The notes under the pieces: generated by a model
Database searches by the model: none
What the model was told of the DNA's origin: nothing
The model's input: only the letters and a program-made list of their open reading frames with translations
Position numbers and translations under genes: made by a program
Part shown: positions 27,100 to 35,296 of the stretch, in pieces
Numbering within the stretch: the first letter of the stretch is position 1
Layout of the letters: every line of letters begins with the position of its first letter
Assembly: GCA_016278325.1 (NCBI GenBank)
Contig: JADQCB010000005.1
Location: forward strand, 105,406-169,405
DNA from: Actibacterium sp.
GTDB taxonomy: Bacteria > Pseudomonadota > Alphaproteobacteria > Rhodobacterales > Rhodobacteraceae
Direction: 5' to 3'
Length of the DNA: 64,000 nt

Positions 27100-27725
27100 G
27101 CGTCGTCACTCTTGGCACGCGTGGTGCGCTTTCTGGCCGCCGTCTTCGGTGCGGCGGTTTTCTTCGGTGCCGCAGTTTTCCCGGCGGCGGTTTTCTTCGG
27201 TGCGGCGGTTTTCCCGGCCGCAGCCTTTTTCGCCGTGCCCGATTGCGGCTGTGCCGGTTTTTTCGGAGCCGATCCGGTCGCGGCTTTGCCCGTGGTCGAT
27301 TTTCCCGTCGCGGCCGGTTTCGCCGGTTTTGCCGCCGATTTCGTCGCGGCCGGCTTTTGCGCATCGCCCGATGCCGGCCCGGTCGCGCCACCGTCGGTCT
27401 TGTCCGCCGTTTCCGCCTGCGTCGGTTTTTTGGGATTACCGGGAAGTTTCGGATCCCAGTTCTCGAAATTGCCGGCCGCGTCCTTGAGTTTGTCGAGACC
27501 CATCTTGCGCGGATTGGTCAGCCCGCGTAGATCGTTGGCGGCGTCTTTCATGCCGGATTCGTTGGCGGCATCGTCCATCGCGCGCTGGAATTCGCGCGCC
27601 ATGTTCTTGGCCTTCGCGGTGAAGCGGCCCAGCGTATGGAACATGCCGGGCAGGTCTTTCGGACCCACCACGATCAGCGCCACGACGCCGATGAGCAGAA
27701 GTTCGGACCAGCCGAGATCAAACAT
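27096..27725 (-). CDS. tatB: Sec-independent translocase subunit TatB, with Lys/Ala-repeat tail
   Basis: 209 residues. It begins [20 protein letters not shown] with the TatB-typical Glu in the membrane helix, the hinge [15 protein letters not shown], and an amphipathic helix. The C-terminal ~110 residues are low-complexity, Lys/Ala/Pro-rich, resembling histone H1 tails, with an 11-residue repeat encoded by an exact 20-base DNA duplication. This basic tail contrasts with the acidic tail of TatC encoded next. It forms the Tat receptor with TatC. Confidence 0.94.
   Translation of the reverse strand: MFDLGWSELLLIGVVALIVVGPKDLPGMFHTLGRFTAKAKNMAREFQRAMDDAANESGMKDAANDLRGLTNPRKMGLDKLKDAAGNFENWDPKLPGNPKKPTQAETADKTDGGATGPASGDAQKPAATKSAAKPAKPAATGKSTTGKAATGSAPKKPAQPQSGTAKKAAAGKTAAPKKTAAGKTAAPKKTAAPKTAARKRTTRAKSDDA
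27151..27203. repeat. Exact 20-base direct repeat inside the tatB tail
   Basis: Identical 20-base copies lie at 27151-27170 and 27184-27203, 33 bases (11 codons) apart, with further diverged copies on both sides. They encode the [11 protein letters not shown]-type repeat of TatB and are a likely site of in-frame length variation. Confidence 0.8.
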
Positions 27726-27757
27726 TCGGTTTTCGCCTCAGGCGCGGGACAGAGGGC

Positions 27758-27979
27758 TCAGGCCTTGTCCTTTTCCTTGGTTTCGGCCTCGGGCGACACG
27801 TCCTTGGCGCTGTCCATGTTGTTTTCAAGCTCTTCGGTGCTGTCCTTGACCCCGCGCTTGAAGGCGGTGATGCCTTTGCCAACCTCGCCCATCAGCGAAG
27901 AAATCTTGCCGCGACCGAACAGAACCAGCACCACGACGGCGATAAGCAGCAGGCCGGGAAGGCCGATATTGTTGAGCAT
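27758..27979 (-). CDS. tatA: Sec-independent translocase subunit TatA
   Basis: 73 residues: start [20 protein letters not shown], then the conserved [16 protein letters not shown] and a charged tail. TatA polymerises to form the transport path for folded proteins. GGGAGAAGACA provides the ribosome site. It is first in the leftward tatA-tatB-tatC-DUF815 operon, 32 bases before tatB. The 215 bases to the divergent rhodanese gene must hold both promoters; I see no clear consensus. Confidence 0.95.
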   Translation of the reverse strand: MLNNIGLPGLLLIAVVVLVLFGRGKISSLMGEVGKGITAFKRGVKDSTEELENNMDSAKDVSPEAETKEKDKA

Positions 27980-28194
27980 TGTCTTCTCCCTCGGGCGCGG
28001 GTGGCAGCGCCCTTGTTGTGATCTGGGCCTCACATTTATGGATAAGCGCGCAAAGATCAAAGCCCGATTCTGCATCACCAGGCGGATTCGGGGCAAAAAC
28101 CCGCCCTGCGCGGCAGCAGGCCGCAGGGTGCAGACTGTTTTTCCCTTGATTTCATGGTTATCTGGCACCGGTTCATCACAAAGGGAAGTACTCC

Positions 28195-28572
28195 ATGCAT
28201 AGCGAAGATCTGAACGGCAGAACGCTGGAACACTGGACAGCCGACGATGTCGAAAACGGGATGCGGGATCATTCGATCATCCTGATCGACGTGCGCACGC
28301 CGCAGGAATTCATGTTCGAACGGATCCATGGCGCGCTTCTGGCGCCGATGTCGTCGTTCGACCCCGCATCGATGCCGCCCGAGGCCGGGCGCCGCATCGT
28401 GTTCCATTGCGGCTCGGGGATGCGCTCGCGCAAGGTGGCCGAACGGTTCCTGGCCGCGGGGCACGATCGCGTGGCCCATCTCGAGGGCGGGTTCGCCGCC
28501 TGGAAAACCGCGAACAAACCCTATCTGGGCACCGACCCGGCCACCGGCGGGCCGCGCGAAATGGGTGGCTAG
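28195..28572 (+). CDS. Single-domain rhodanese-like protein
   Basis: 125 residues. The active-site loop is [14 protein letters not shown], with the catalytic Cys in the usual place, preceded by [20 protein letters not shown] and followed by [10 protein letters not shown]. Such proteins transfer sulfane sulfur in the cytoplasm. It stands alone, divergent from tatA and convergent with the ABC ATPase six bases downstream. Confidence 0.92.
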   Translation: MHSEDLNGRTLEHWTADDVENGMRDHSIILIDVRTPQEFMFERIHGALLAPMSSFDPASMPPEAGRRIVFHCGSGMRSRKVAERFLAAGHDRVAHLEGGFAAWKTANKPYLGTDPATGGPREMGG

Positions 28573-28578
28573 CCCGGC

Positions 28579-29673
28579 TCAGGCGGCCGCGGCATCGACG
28601 GGAAACACGAAGCAGCGATCGCGTCGGATCATCAACCACATCGGCGTGCCCGGGCGCGGCAGGAACACGCCCGGCACCGTCGCCTTGAGGATCGAACCGT
28701 CGAATTCCATCCGGAATTCCACCAGGCTTTCGGAGCCCATGAACCGCGCCCTGTCCACCGTGGCCCGCGCCGGAACCCCGTTTTCGGGCGTCGGGCGCGG
28801 CGGCTGGCCATTGCGGTCGAACTCGATCTTCAGATGCTGCGGCCGGATGATGATCTCGACGTCGGTGCCATCGGGTTGCGCCGGGGTCATGAAGGCGCCG
28901 AAGGCGGTTTCGGTCAGCAAGCCATGCACCGTGCCGCGAATCACGTTGATATCGGAAAAGAAACCGGCCGCGGCCCGGTCGACCGGCGCGTTGTAGATGT
29001 TGTAGGGCGCCCCGTGCTGGACGATCCGCCCGTCGCGCATCAGCGCGATCTCGTCGGCCATGCGCATCGCCTCGTCCGGCTCATGGGTGACCAGCAGCAC
29101 CGCCGCGCCCTCTTCCTTGAGCACCGAGAGCGTTTCGTCGCGGATCTCGTCGCGCAGGCGGTTGTCCAGCCCCGAGAACGGTTCATCCATCAGCATGATG
29201 CCCGGACGCGGGGCCAGCGCACGGGCCAGCGCCACGCGCTGCTGTTCGCCGCCCGACAACTGATGCGGATAATCCTCGGCGAAATGCTGCATCTCGACCC
29301 GGCGCAGCATCTCTTCGGCGCGGGCCCGTTTAGCGGCGCCGCGACCGGTCAGGCCGAAAGCGACATTCTCGATCACCGTCAGATGCGGAAACAGCGCAAA
29401 GTCCTGGAACATCAGCCCGACCGAGCGTTGCTCGGGCGGGACGCGGAACACCGTGTCACAGACCAGCCGGCCGTCGATGAGGATCTCGCCCTCGTCCTGC
29501 ATGTCCACCCCGGCGATGATCCGCAACGTGGTGGATTTGCCGCAGCCCGAGGGCCCCAGCAGGCAGGTCACCTGCCCCGGCATCACGCTGAGCGAAACGT
29601 CATCGACGACCGCCCGGCCGCCGAAGCGTCGAGTCACGTTCCGGATTTCCAGCCGGGAGGTCGGGTCGCTCAC
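28579..29673 (-). CDS. FbpC/PotA-type ABC transporter ATPase (orphan)
   Basis: 364 residues. Walker A LLGPSGCGKSTTLRIIAG, Q-loop LMFQDFALFPHL, signature LSGGEQQRVALARAL, Walker B IMLMDEPFSGLD and H-loop LLVTHEPDEA are intact. A C-terminal TOBE domain covers ~235-360. The wording around FQDFALFPHLTV is closest to Fe3+ (FbpC) transporters. The start is a GTG at 29673 with GGGGAGAAG five bases upstream. No permease or binding-protein gene is nearby, so partners must be elsewhere; the substrate (ferric iron, polyamine or thiamine) is uncertain. Confidence 0.9.
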   Translation of the reverse strand: MSDPTSRLEIRNVTRRFGGRAVVDDVSLSVMPGQVTCLLGPSGCGKSTTLRIIAGVDMQDEGEILIDGRLVCDTVFRVPPEQRSVGLMFQDFALFPHLTVIENVAFGLTGRGAAKRARAEEMLRRVEMQHFAEDYPHQLSGGEQQRVALARALAPRPGIMLMDEPFSGLDNRLRDEIRDETLSVLKEEGAAVLLVTHEPDEAMRMADEIALMRDGRIVQHGAPYNIYNAPVDRAAAGFFSDINVIRGTVHGLLTETAFGAFMTPAQPDGTDVEIIIRPQHLKIEFDRNGQPPRPTPENGVPARATVDRARFMGSESLVEFRMEFDGSILKATVPGVFLPRPGTPMWLMIRRDRCFVFPVDAAAA

Positions 29674-29750
29674 GCGGGCTTCTCCCCATTTCCGAGTGAA
29701 TGCGTCAGGATTGGGGCGGAGATAGCAATCCCCGCCGCCGCCCGCAAGGG

Positions 29751-30530
29751 TCACAGCGTTGCGTTGATGCCGCCGCCATCCAGCAGGATGTTCTGACCAA
29801 CGATGAATCCGGCATGTTGCGAACACAAAAAGCCGCACATGGCCCCGAATTCCTGCGCCGTGCCATAGCGGCGCGCCGGGATCGTGGCGGTGCGGCGCGC
29901 GCGGGCCTCTTCGATCGTGATCCCCTCTTTTTGAGCCACGCTGCTGTCGAGCGATTGCGCGCGATCGGTCGCGTGGATCCCCGGCAGCATGTTGTTGATC
30001 GTCACCCCCTGGGGCGCCACCTGGCGCGCGGTCCCCGCGACATAGCCGGTCAGCCCCGCCCGGGCGCTGTTCGACAGCCCCAGGGCCGGGATCGGCGCCT
30101 TGACCGACTGCGAGGTGATGTTGACCACCCTGCCCCAGCCGCGTTCCATCATGCCGGGCAGCAGGGCCTTCATCAGCGCGATCGGGGTCAGCATGTTCGC
30201 GTCGAGCGCCTTGATGAAATCGTCGCGCGTCCAGTCGGTCCACATCCCCGGCGGCGGGCCGCCCGCGTTCGTCACCAGGATGTCAACGCCATGTGCGGCC
30301 TCCAGCACCCGCGCCCGGCCCGCGTCGGTGGTGATGTCGGCGGCGATCGCGTCGACCTTCACCCCGTACGTGGTCCGGATCCGCTCGGCCGCGGCCTCCA
30401 GCGCCTCGGCACCGCGGGCGTTCATCACCAGATCGACCCCCGCTTCGGCCAGGGCCTCGGCGCAGCCCAGCCCGAGCCCCCTGGAGGATGCGCAGACCAG
30501 CGCGCGTTTTCCCGAAATTCCAAGATCCAT
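29751..30530 (-). CDS. SDR-family oxidoreductase with altered active site
   Basis: 259 residues. The Rossmann motif is ALVCASSRGLGLGCAEALA (variant of TGxxxGxG), with NAGGPP at the nicotinamide side. The usual Ser...Tyr-x3-Lys triad is changed: after ITSQSVKAPIPALGLSNSAR no Tyr-x3-Lys follows, with Leu-Ser-Asn-Ser-Ala-Arg at that place. This matches a known SDR side branch often named 3-oxoacyl-ACP reductase by default. Activity may be altered. It lies 77 bases upstream of the ABC ATPase gene on the same strand. Confidence 0.88.
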   Translation of the reverse strand: MDLGISGKRALVCASSRGLGLGCAEALAEAGVDLVMNARGAEALEAAAERIRTTYGVKVDAIAADITTDAGRARVLEAAHGVDILVTNAGGPPPGMWTDWTRDDFIKALDANMLTPIALMKALLPGMMERGWGRVVNITSQSVKAPIPALGLSNSARAGLTGYVAGTARQVAPQGVTINNMLPGIHATDRAQSLDSSVAQKEGITIEEARARRTATIPARRYGTAQEFGAMCGFLCSQHAGFIVGQNILLDGGGINATL

Positions 30531-30814
30531 TCATCCGCTCCCATCTTTTTTCGCCTTGCCTCGGGTTAGCATCATGCGCCGCAGGCGGAAAGCCTGATCC
30601 CGCCCCTGCCCGTCGCCCCCGGGGCCGTGTCACGGCGGACAAGAAGCGGGCATATCCGAAAGGATTGTTCGACCTGACGAAACAATGCCCCGAAATGGCC
30701 ACGCCAATGCCCGGCCCCCGGCGTTGCCGCATCGCGCCGATCCTTGTAGTGTTTGGGATCAACCGCGGGGCTGGCGTGCGGGTCGCGGCGCCTCGAACAG
30801 GACGAGTATTTGCG

Positions 30815-31879
30815 ATGACTGTCGATGTCCCTGCCGGACCGGTGACAAGCTACGCCGTCGAGGTCTTTTCCGCGGTCGATTTCGAGGTGGTGTCGGGCGC
30901 CAATTTCGGCGATCCGCTGATGCCGCTGGATGGGCTCTGCCTCGGCGATGTCTACGAACTGCGCGCCGATGCCGGCCCGCGGGAGCTCAGGATTCACGAC
31001 GGCGATGAGGGCGACGCGCGCAACCGGCGGTTCTTGCCCGCCGGACAGCGCGGGCATTCGGTTGCGACCGGCTCGCAGCTGGGTCGGGCCGGCGATGCGC
31101 TGACGCTCGAGGCCCGGCTGACCTGGATGGGCCCGGACGGGCATCGGGTGGATCTGCTTCTCATCGGTCTTCGTGCCGCCGGTGCCGAGGGGCGCAGCCT
31201 GCATGTCCTGCCGATGGCCCCGATCGAGCCGAAAGTGCCCTATACGCTGCTGACCGCCATGGCCGACCCGGGCGAGGTTCGTCTGTCCGACATCACGCCG
31301 GTCGCGGTGACCCGCGGCACGCTGATCACCATGGCCGACGGCTGCCAGCGCGCGGTCGAACGGCTGGCGGTCGGTGACCGGGTGCTGACCCGCGATCACG
31401 GGCCGCAGCCGGTGCGCTGGATCGGCAAGCGCACGGTGCGCGCAGTGGGCGCCTATGCGCCGGTGGTCATCGAGCGCGGTGTGCTGGCCAATGAATCCGA
31501 CCTGATCGTCAGCCAGGATCAACGTATCTTCGTCTATCAGCGCGGCGCCCGTCGCCTGACCGAAACGGCCGAATTGCTGGTCCGCGCCCGCGACCTGGTG
31601 GATGGCGAGAACGTGTTCCTGCGCCGCGGCGGCTTTGTCGAATATTTCCACCTGATCTTCGCGGCGCATGAAATCATCTATGCCGAATGCACGCCCACCG
31701 AAAGCCTGCTGGTCAATGACGGCGCGCTGAGCCGCCTGCCCGAGGACATGGCGCGCGAGGTGCGGGGGAAATTGCCGGGCACCCGCCAGCAGCCGCATTT
31801 CGGAACCGAGGCCGACCGCGCCCTGCTGGCCCGGATCGGCCCTGCCGCGCTGCATCGTCCGCCGAGCCGGCGCCAGTAA
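30815..31879 (+). CDS. Hint-domain (hedgehog/intein-type) protein without the usual Cys
   Basis: 354 residues. Residues 1-~155 form a beta-rich N-terminal region. The Hint domain begins at ~162 and includes RGTLITMADGCQRAVERLAV, GDRVLTRDHGPQPVRWIGKR and a His-containing block (FHLIFAAHEIIYAECTPTES). In Rhodobacterales relatives the domain normally opens with Cys-Phe-Thr-Pro-Gly-Thr; here the matching residues are Ala-Val-Thr-Arg-Gly-Thr, so the splicing-type nucleophile is missing. Hint proteins of this group are often secreted, but I see no signal peptide from this start; an earlier in-frame start at 30698 is possible. Alone between SDR and prfC. Function unknown. Confidence 0.82.
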   Translation: MTVDVPAGPVTSYAVEVFSAVDFEVVSGANFGDPLMPLDGLCLGDVYELRADAGPRELRIHDGDEGDARNRRFLPAGQRGHSVATGSQLGRAGDALTLEARLTWMGPDGHRVDLLLIGLRAAGAEGRSLHVLPMAPIEPKVPYTLLTAMADPGEVRLSDITPVAVTRGTLITMADGCQRAVERLAVGDRVLTRDHGPQPVRWIGKRTVRAVGAYAPVVIERGVLANESDLIVSQDQRIFVYQRGARRLTETAELLVRARDLVDGENVFLRRGGFVEYFHLIFAAHEIIYAECTPTESLLVNDGALSRLPEDMAREVRGKLPGTRQQPHFGTEADRALLARIGPAALHRPPSRRQ

Positions 31880-31924
31880 CGCGGGGCGATTGCGCCCGCG
31901 CCCGGCACGGCCTATATGGCGCCC

Positions 31925-33532
31925 ATGCTGGACGCATCCGCCAACCGCCCCGACCTGCCCGCCGAGATCGCCCGGCGGCGCACCTTCGCCATCATCTCGC
32001 ACCCCGATGCGGGCAAGACCACGCTGACCGAGAAGTTCCTGCTTTACGGCGGCGCGATCCAGATGGCGGGCCAGGTGCGCGCGAAGGGCGAGGCGCGGCG
32101 CACGCGCAGCGATTTCATGCAGATGGAAAAGGACCGCGGCATCTCGGTCTCGGCCTCGGCGATGTCGTTCGATTACGACGGGCTTCGCTTCAACCTGGTG
32201 GACACGCCCGGCCACAGCGATTTCTCGGAGGACACCTATCGCACGCTGACTGCGGTGGATGCGGCGATCATGGTGATCGACGGCGCCAAGGGGGTCGAAA
32301 GCCAGACCCGCAAGCTGTTCGAGGTCTGCCGCTTGCGCGACCTGCCGATCCTGACCTTCTGCAACAAGATGGACCGCGAGAGCCGCGACACCTTCGACAT
32401 CATCGACGAGATCCAGGAGAACCTGGCGATCGACGTGACCCCGGCCAGCTGGCCGATCGGCATGGGGCGCAGCTTCCTCGGCTGCTACGACCTGCTGCGC
32501 GACCGGCTGGAACTGATGGACCGCGCCGATCGCAACAGGGTGGCCGAAAGCATCAAGATCGAGGGGCTGGACGACCCGGCTCTGGAAAAGCACGTCCCGG
32601 CCGATCTGCTGGAACGCTTGCGCGAAGAGGTCGAGATGGCCCGCGGCCTGTTGCCCGAACTCGACCCCGCCGCGGTGCTGGAAGGGCACATGACGCCGAT
32701 CTGGTTCGGCAGTGCGATCAACTCTTTCGGGGTGAAGGAACTGATGGACGGCATCGGACGCTACGGCCCCGAGCCACAGGTTCAGGCCGCCGAGCCGCGC
32801 CAGATCGCGCCGGAAGAGGACAAGGTAACCGGATTCGTTTTCAAGGTTCAGGCCAACATGGACCCCAGGCACCGCGACCGGGTGGCCTTTCTGCGCCTGG
32901 CCTCGGGCCATTTCAGGCGCGGCATGAAGCTGACCCATGTGCGCAGCGGCAAGGCGATGAGCGTCGCCAGCCCGGTGCTGTTCCTGGCCTCGGACCGCGA
33001 ACTGGCCGAAGAGGCCTGGGCCGGCGACATCATCGGCATCCCCAATCACGGCCAGCTGCGAATCGGCGACACGCTGAGCGAGGGCGAAAACCTGCGCTTC
33101 ACCGGGCTTCCGTCTTTCGCGCCGGAATTGCTGCAAAGCTGCCGCGCCGGCGACCCGATGAAGGCCAAGCACCTGGACAAGGCGCTGATGCAGTTCGCCG
33201 AGGAAGGCGCGGCCAAGGTGTTCAAGCCGATGATGGGCGCCGGATTCATCGTCGGCGTGGTAGGCCAGTTGCAATTCGAGGTGCTGGCCAGCCGTATCGA
33301 GCAGGAATACGGGCTGCCGGTGCGTTTCGAGCCCTCGCGATTCACCTCGGCGCGCTGGATCACCGGCCCCAAGGCCGCGGTGGACAAGTTCATTACCGCC
33401 AACAAGCAGCACATCGCGCGCGACAATGACGGTGACCTTGTCTATCTGACCCGCTTGCAATGGGATATCGACAGGGTCGCCCGCGACCACCCGGAGCTGA
33501 CGCTGAGCGCGATCAAGGAAATGCAGGTCTGA
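31925..33532 (+). CDS. prfC: Peptide chain release factor 3
   Basis: 535-residue translational GTPase that recycles RF1/RF2 from the ribosome. G motifs are SHPDAGKTTLTEK, DTPGHSDFSEDTY and CNKMDRE. The RF3-specific middle (GHMTPIWFGSAINSFGV) and C-terminus (WDIDRVARDHPELTL) are present. The start could be the ATG at 31916 or at 31925; the latter gives the more usual start of the family. Neither has a good ribosome site. Confidence 0.96.
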   Translation: MLDASANRPDLPAEIARRRTFAIISHPDAGKTTLTEKFLLYGGAIQMAGQVRAKGEARRTRSDFMQMEKDRGISVSASAMSFDYDGLRFNLVDTPGHSDFSEDTYRTLTAVDAAIMVIDGAKGVESQTRKLFEVCRLRDLPILTFCNKMDRESRDTFDIIDEIQENLAIDVTPASWPIGMGRSFLGCYDLLRDRLELMDRADRNRVAESIKIEGLDDPALEKHVPADLLERLREEVEMARGLLPELDPAAVLEGHMTPIWFGSAINSFGVKELMDGIGRYGPEPQVQAAEPRQIAPEEDKVTGFVFKVQANMDPRHRDRVAFLRLASGHFRRGMKLTHVRSGKAMSVASPVLFLASDRELAEEAWAGDIIGIPNHGQLRIGDTLSEGENLRFTGLPSFAPELLQSCRAGDPMKAKHLDKALMQFAEEGAAKVFKPMMGAGFIVGVVGQLQFEVLASRIEQEYGLPVRFEPSRFTSARWITGPKAAVDKFITANKQHIARDNDGDLVYLTRLQWDIDRVARDHPELTLSAIKEMQV

Positions 33533-33679
33533 GTCCGCCGCCGCCCGGCCGGATCGCCCGCCTTGACCTGCCATTCGCGATGGCATAAGGGTGGCCGGCA
33601 GTTGAAGATCGGCAATACGGTCGATCGGGCCGCGCGGATTTGCGGCCGAACGGATGCCGCAGCAATCCAAGGGACCTGA

Positions 33680-35167
33680 ATGACCACTTTCGCCGATTTG
33701 GGGCTTGATCCCAAAGTTCTCTCTGCCGTCACCGATGCCGGATACGAAACCCCTACCCCGATCCAGGCGCAGGCGATTCCGCATGCGCTTGCCGGGCGTG
33801 ACGTGCTGGGCATCGCCCAGACCGGCACCGGCAAGACCGCCAGCTTCGTGCTGCCGATGGTCACCATGCTGTCGCGCGGGCGCGCCCGCGCGCGTATGCC
33901 CCGCAGCCTGGTGCTGGCGCCGACCCGCGAGCTTGCCGCCCAGGTCGCCGAGAATTTCGACATCTACGCCAAGAACACCAAGCTGACCAAGGCATTGCTG
34001 ATCGGCGGCGTGTCGTTCAAGGAACAGGATGCGCTGATCGACAAGGGCGTCGACGTGCTGATCGCCACGCCGGGCCGCTTGCTGGACCATTTCGAACGCG
34101 GCAAGCTGCTGCTGACCGGCGTGCAGATCATGGTGGTGGACGAGGCCGACCGGATGCTCGACATGGGCTTCATCCCGGATATCGAGCGGATCTTCCAGCT
34201 GACCCCGTTCACCCGCCAGACGCTGTTCTTCAGCGCCACCATGGCGCCCGAGATCGAGCGGATCACCAACACCTTCCTGTCGAATCCTGAACGGGTCGAG
34301 GTCGCCCGGGCCGCGACCACCGGCGAGAATATCGAACAGGGCGTGGTGATGTTCAAGCCATCGCGCAAGGATCGGCAGGCGAGCGAGAAACGCGACCTTC
34401 TGCGCGCCCTGATCGAGCGCGAGGGCGCGGCCTGCAAGAACGCCATCATCTTCTGCAACCGCAAGACCGAGGTCGATATCGTCGCCAAGGCGCTGAAGAA
34501 ATACGGCTATGACGCGGCGCCGATCCATGGCGACCTGGACCAGTCGCAGCGGACGCGCACGCTGACCGCCTTCCGCGACGGCGAGTTGCGGTTTCTGTGC
34601 GCCTCGGACGTGGCGGCGCGCGGGCTGGACGTTCCGGCGGTGAGCCATATCTTCAACTACGACGTGCCCAGCCATGCCGAGGATTATGTCCACCGGATCG
34701 GGCGCACCGGGCGCGCCGGCCTCAAGGGACGCGCGCTGATGATCTGCGTTCCCAGCGACGAGAAGAACCTGGCCGATATCGAACGGCTGGTGCAGCGCGA
34801 GATTCCGCGCGTCGACAACCCGTTGGCGGCGGGGCGGAATGCGCCCGCGGACGAGGTGCAGGACGCGGCGCCCGAGACTGAAACGGCCGAGCCTGCGGCG
34901 CAACCGGTCACGCAAGACCCGGCATCGGCCGGGTCGGCCGACGAAACGCCGCAGGACAAGCCCGCCCCCCGCGCCAGGCGCGACTCGCGAAAGCGCACGG
35001 CCGAAAAGAAGGCCCCGGTGAAATCCGCTTCGTCCTCCGGCGAACAGGATGGACAAGCCGGACAGGAGGGCAAACCCGCCGCGCGCGACAAGGATGGCCG
35101 GATCATCGGCATGGGCGATCATGTCCCCGCCTTCCTGACCCGGCCCTTCAAGGCGCCCGCCGACTGA
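33680..35167 (+). CDS. rhlE: DEAD-box RNA helicase, RhlE type
   Basis: 495 residues with all core motifs: Q motif (FADLGL..YETPTPIQ), AQTGTGKTASF, APTRELAAQ, TPGRLLDH, VDEADRMLDMGF, SAT, the C-terminal motifs CASDVAARGLDVPAV and HRIGRTGRAG. The last ~120 residues are a low-complexity, charged tail rich in Ala, Glu, Lys and Arg, typical of RhlE-like proteins and probably RNA-binding. It acts in RNA remodelling, ribosome assembly or decay. The 147 bases between prfC and this gene show nothing I can identify. Confidence 0.93.
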   Translation: MTTFADLGLDPKVLSAVTDAGYETPTPIQAQAIPHALAGRDVLGIAQTGTGKTASFVLPMVTMLSRGRARARMPRSLVLAPTRELAAQVAENFDIYAKNTKLTKALLIGGVSFKEQDALIDKGVDVLIATPGRLLDHFERGKLLLTGVQIMVVDEADRMLDMGFIPDIERIFQLTPFTRQTLFFSATMAPEIERITNTFLSNPERVEVARAATTGENIEQGVVMFKPSRKDRQASEKRDLLRALIEREGAACKNAIIFCNRKTEVDIVAKALKKYGYDAAPIHGDLDQSQRTRTLTAFRDGELRFLCASDVAARGLDVPAVSHIFNYDVPSHAEDYVHRIGRTGRAGLKGRALMICVPSDEKNLADIERLVQREIPRVDNPLAAGRNAPADEVQDAAPETETAEPAAQPVTQDPASAGSADETPQDKPAPRARRDSRKRTAEKKAPVKSASSSGEQDGQAGQEGKPAARDKDGRIIGMGDHVPAFLTRPFKAPAD

Positions 35168-35180
35168 TGGACCCGGCGGC

Positions 35181-35199
35181 GACCGCCCTGCGGGCGGTC
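35181..35199 (+). terminator. Hairpin after rhlE
   Basis: A perfect eight-base stem (GACCGCCC / GGGCGGTC) with a three-base loop begins 14 bases after the rhlE stop and is followed by ATT. A second imperfect stem (CGCGCCC..GGGCGC) follows at about 35212. Likely terminator region; T-run is poor. Confidence 0.5.
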
Positions 35200-35296
35200 A
35201 TTGCGCCTGTCTCGCGCCCTTTCGGGCGCTCGGGTGGCGCAGCGCCGAGTCGGCAGTGCGCTTGCAACCGGCGCGCCCCGACGCTAGCACGACGCC

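Noticed and set aside
30572-35122. A minus-strand open frame of 1516 codons opposite prfC and rhlE
   Set aside because: It lies opposite two clear genes with complete motifs. High GC makes long antisense frames common, and its protein is low-complexity (His/Gln/Arg/Ala-rich) with no domain.
35200-35296. Small RNA between rhlE and the CoA ligase
   Set aside because: The inverted repeats are simple GC stems consistent with terminator remains; no promoter was seen.
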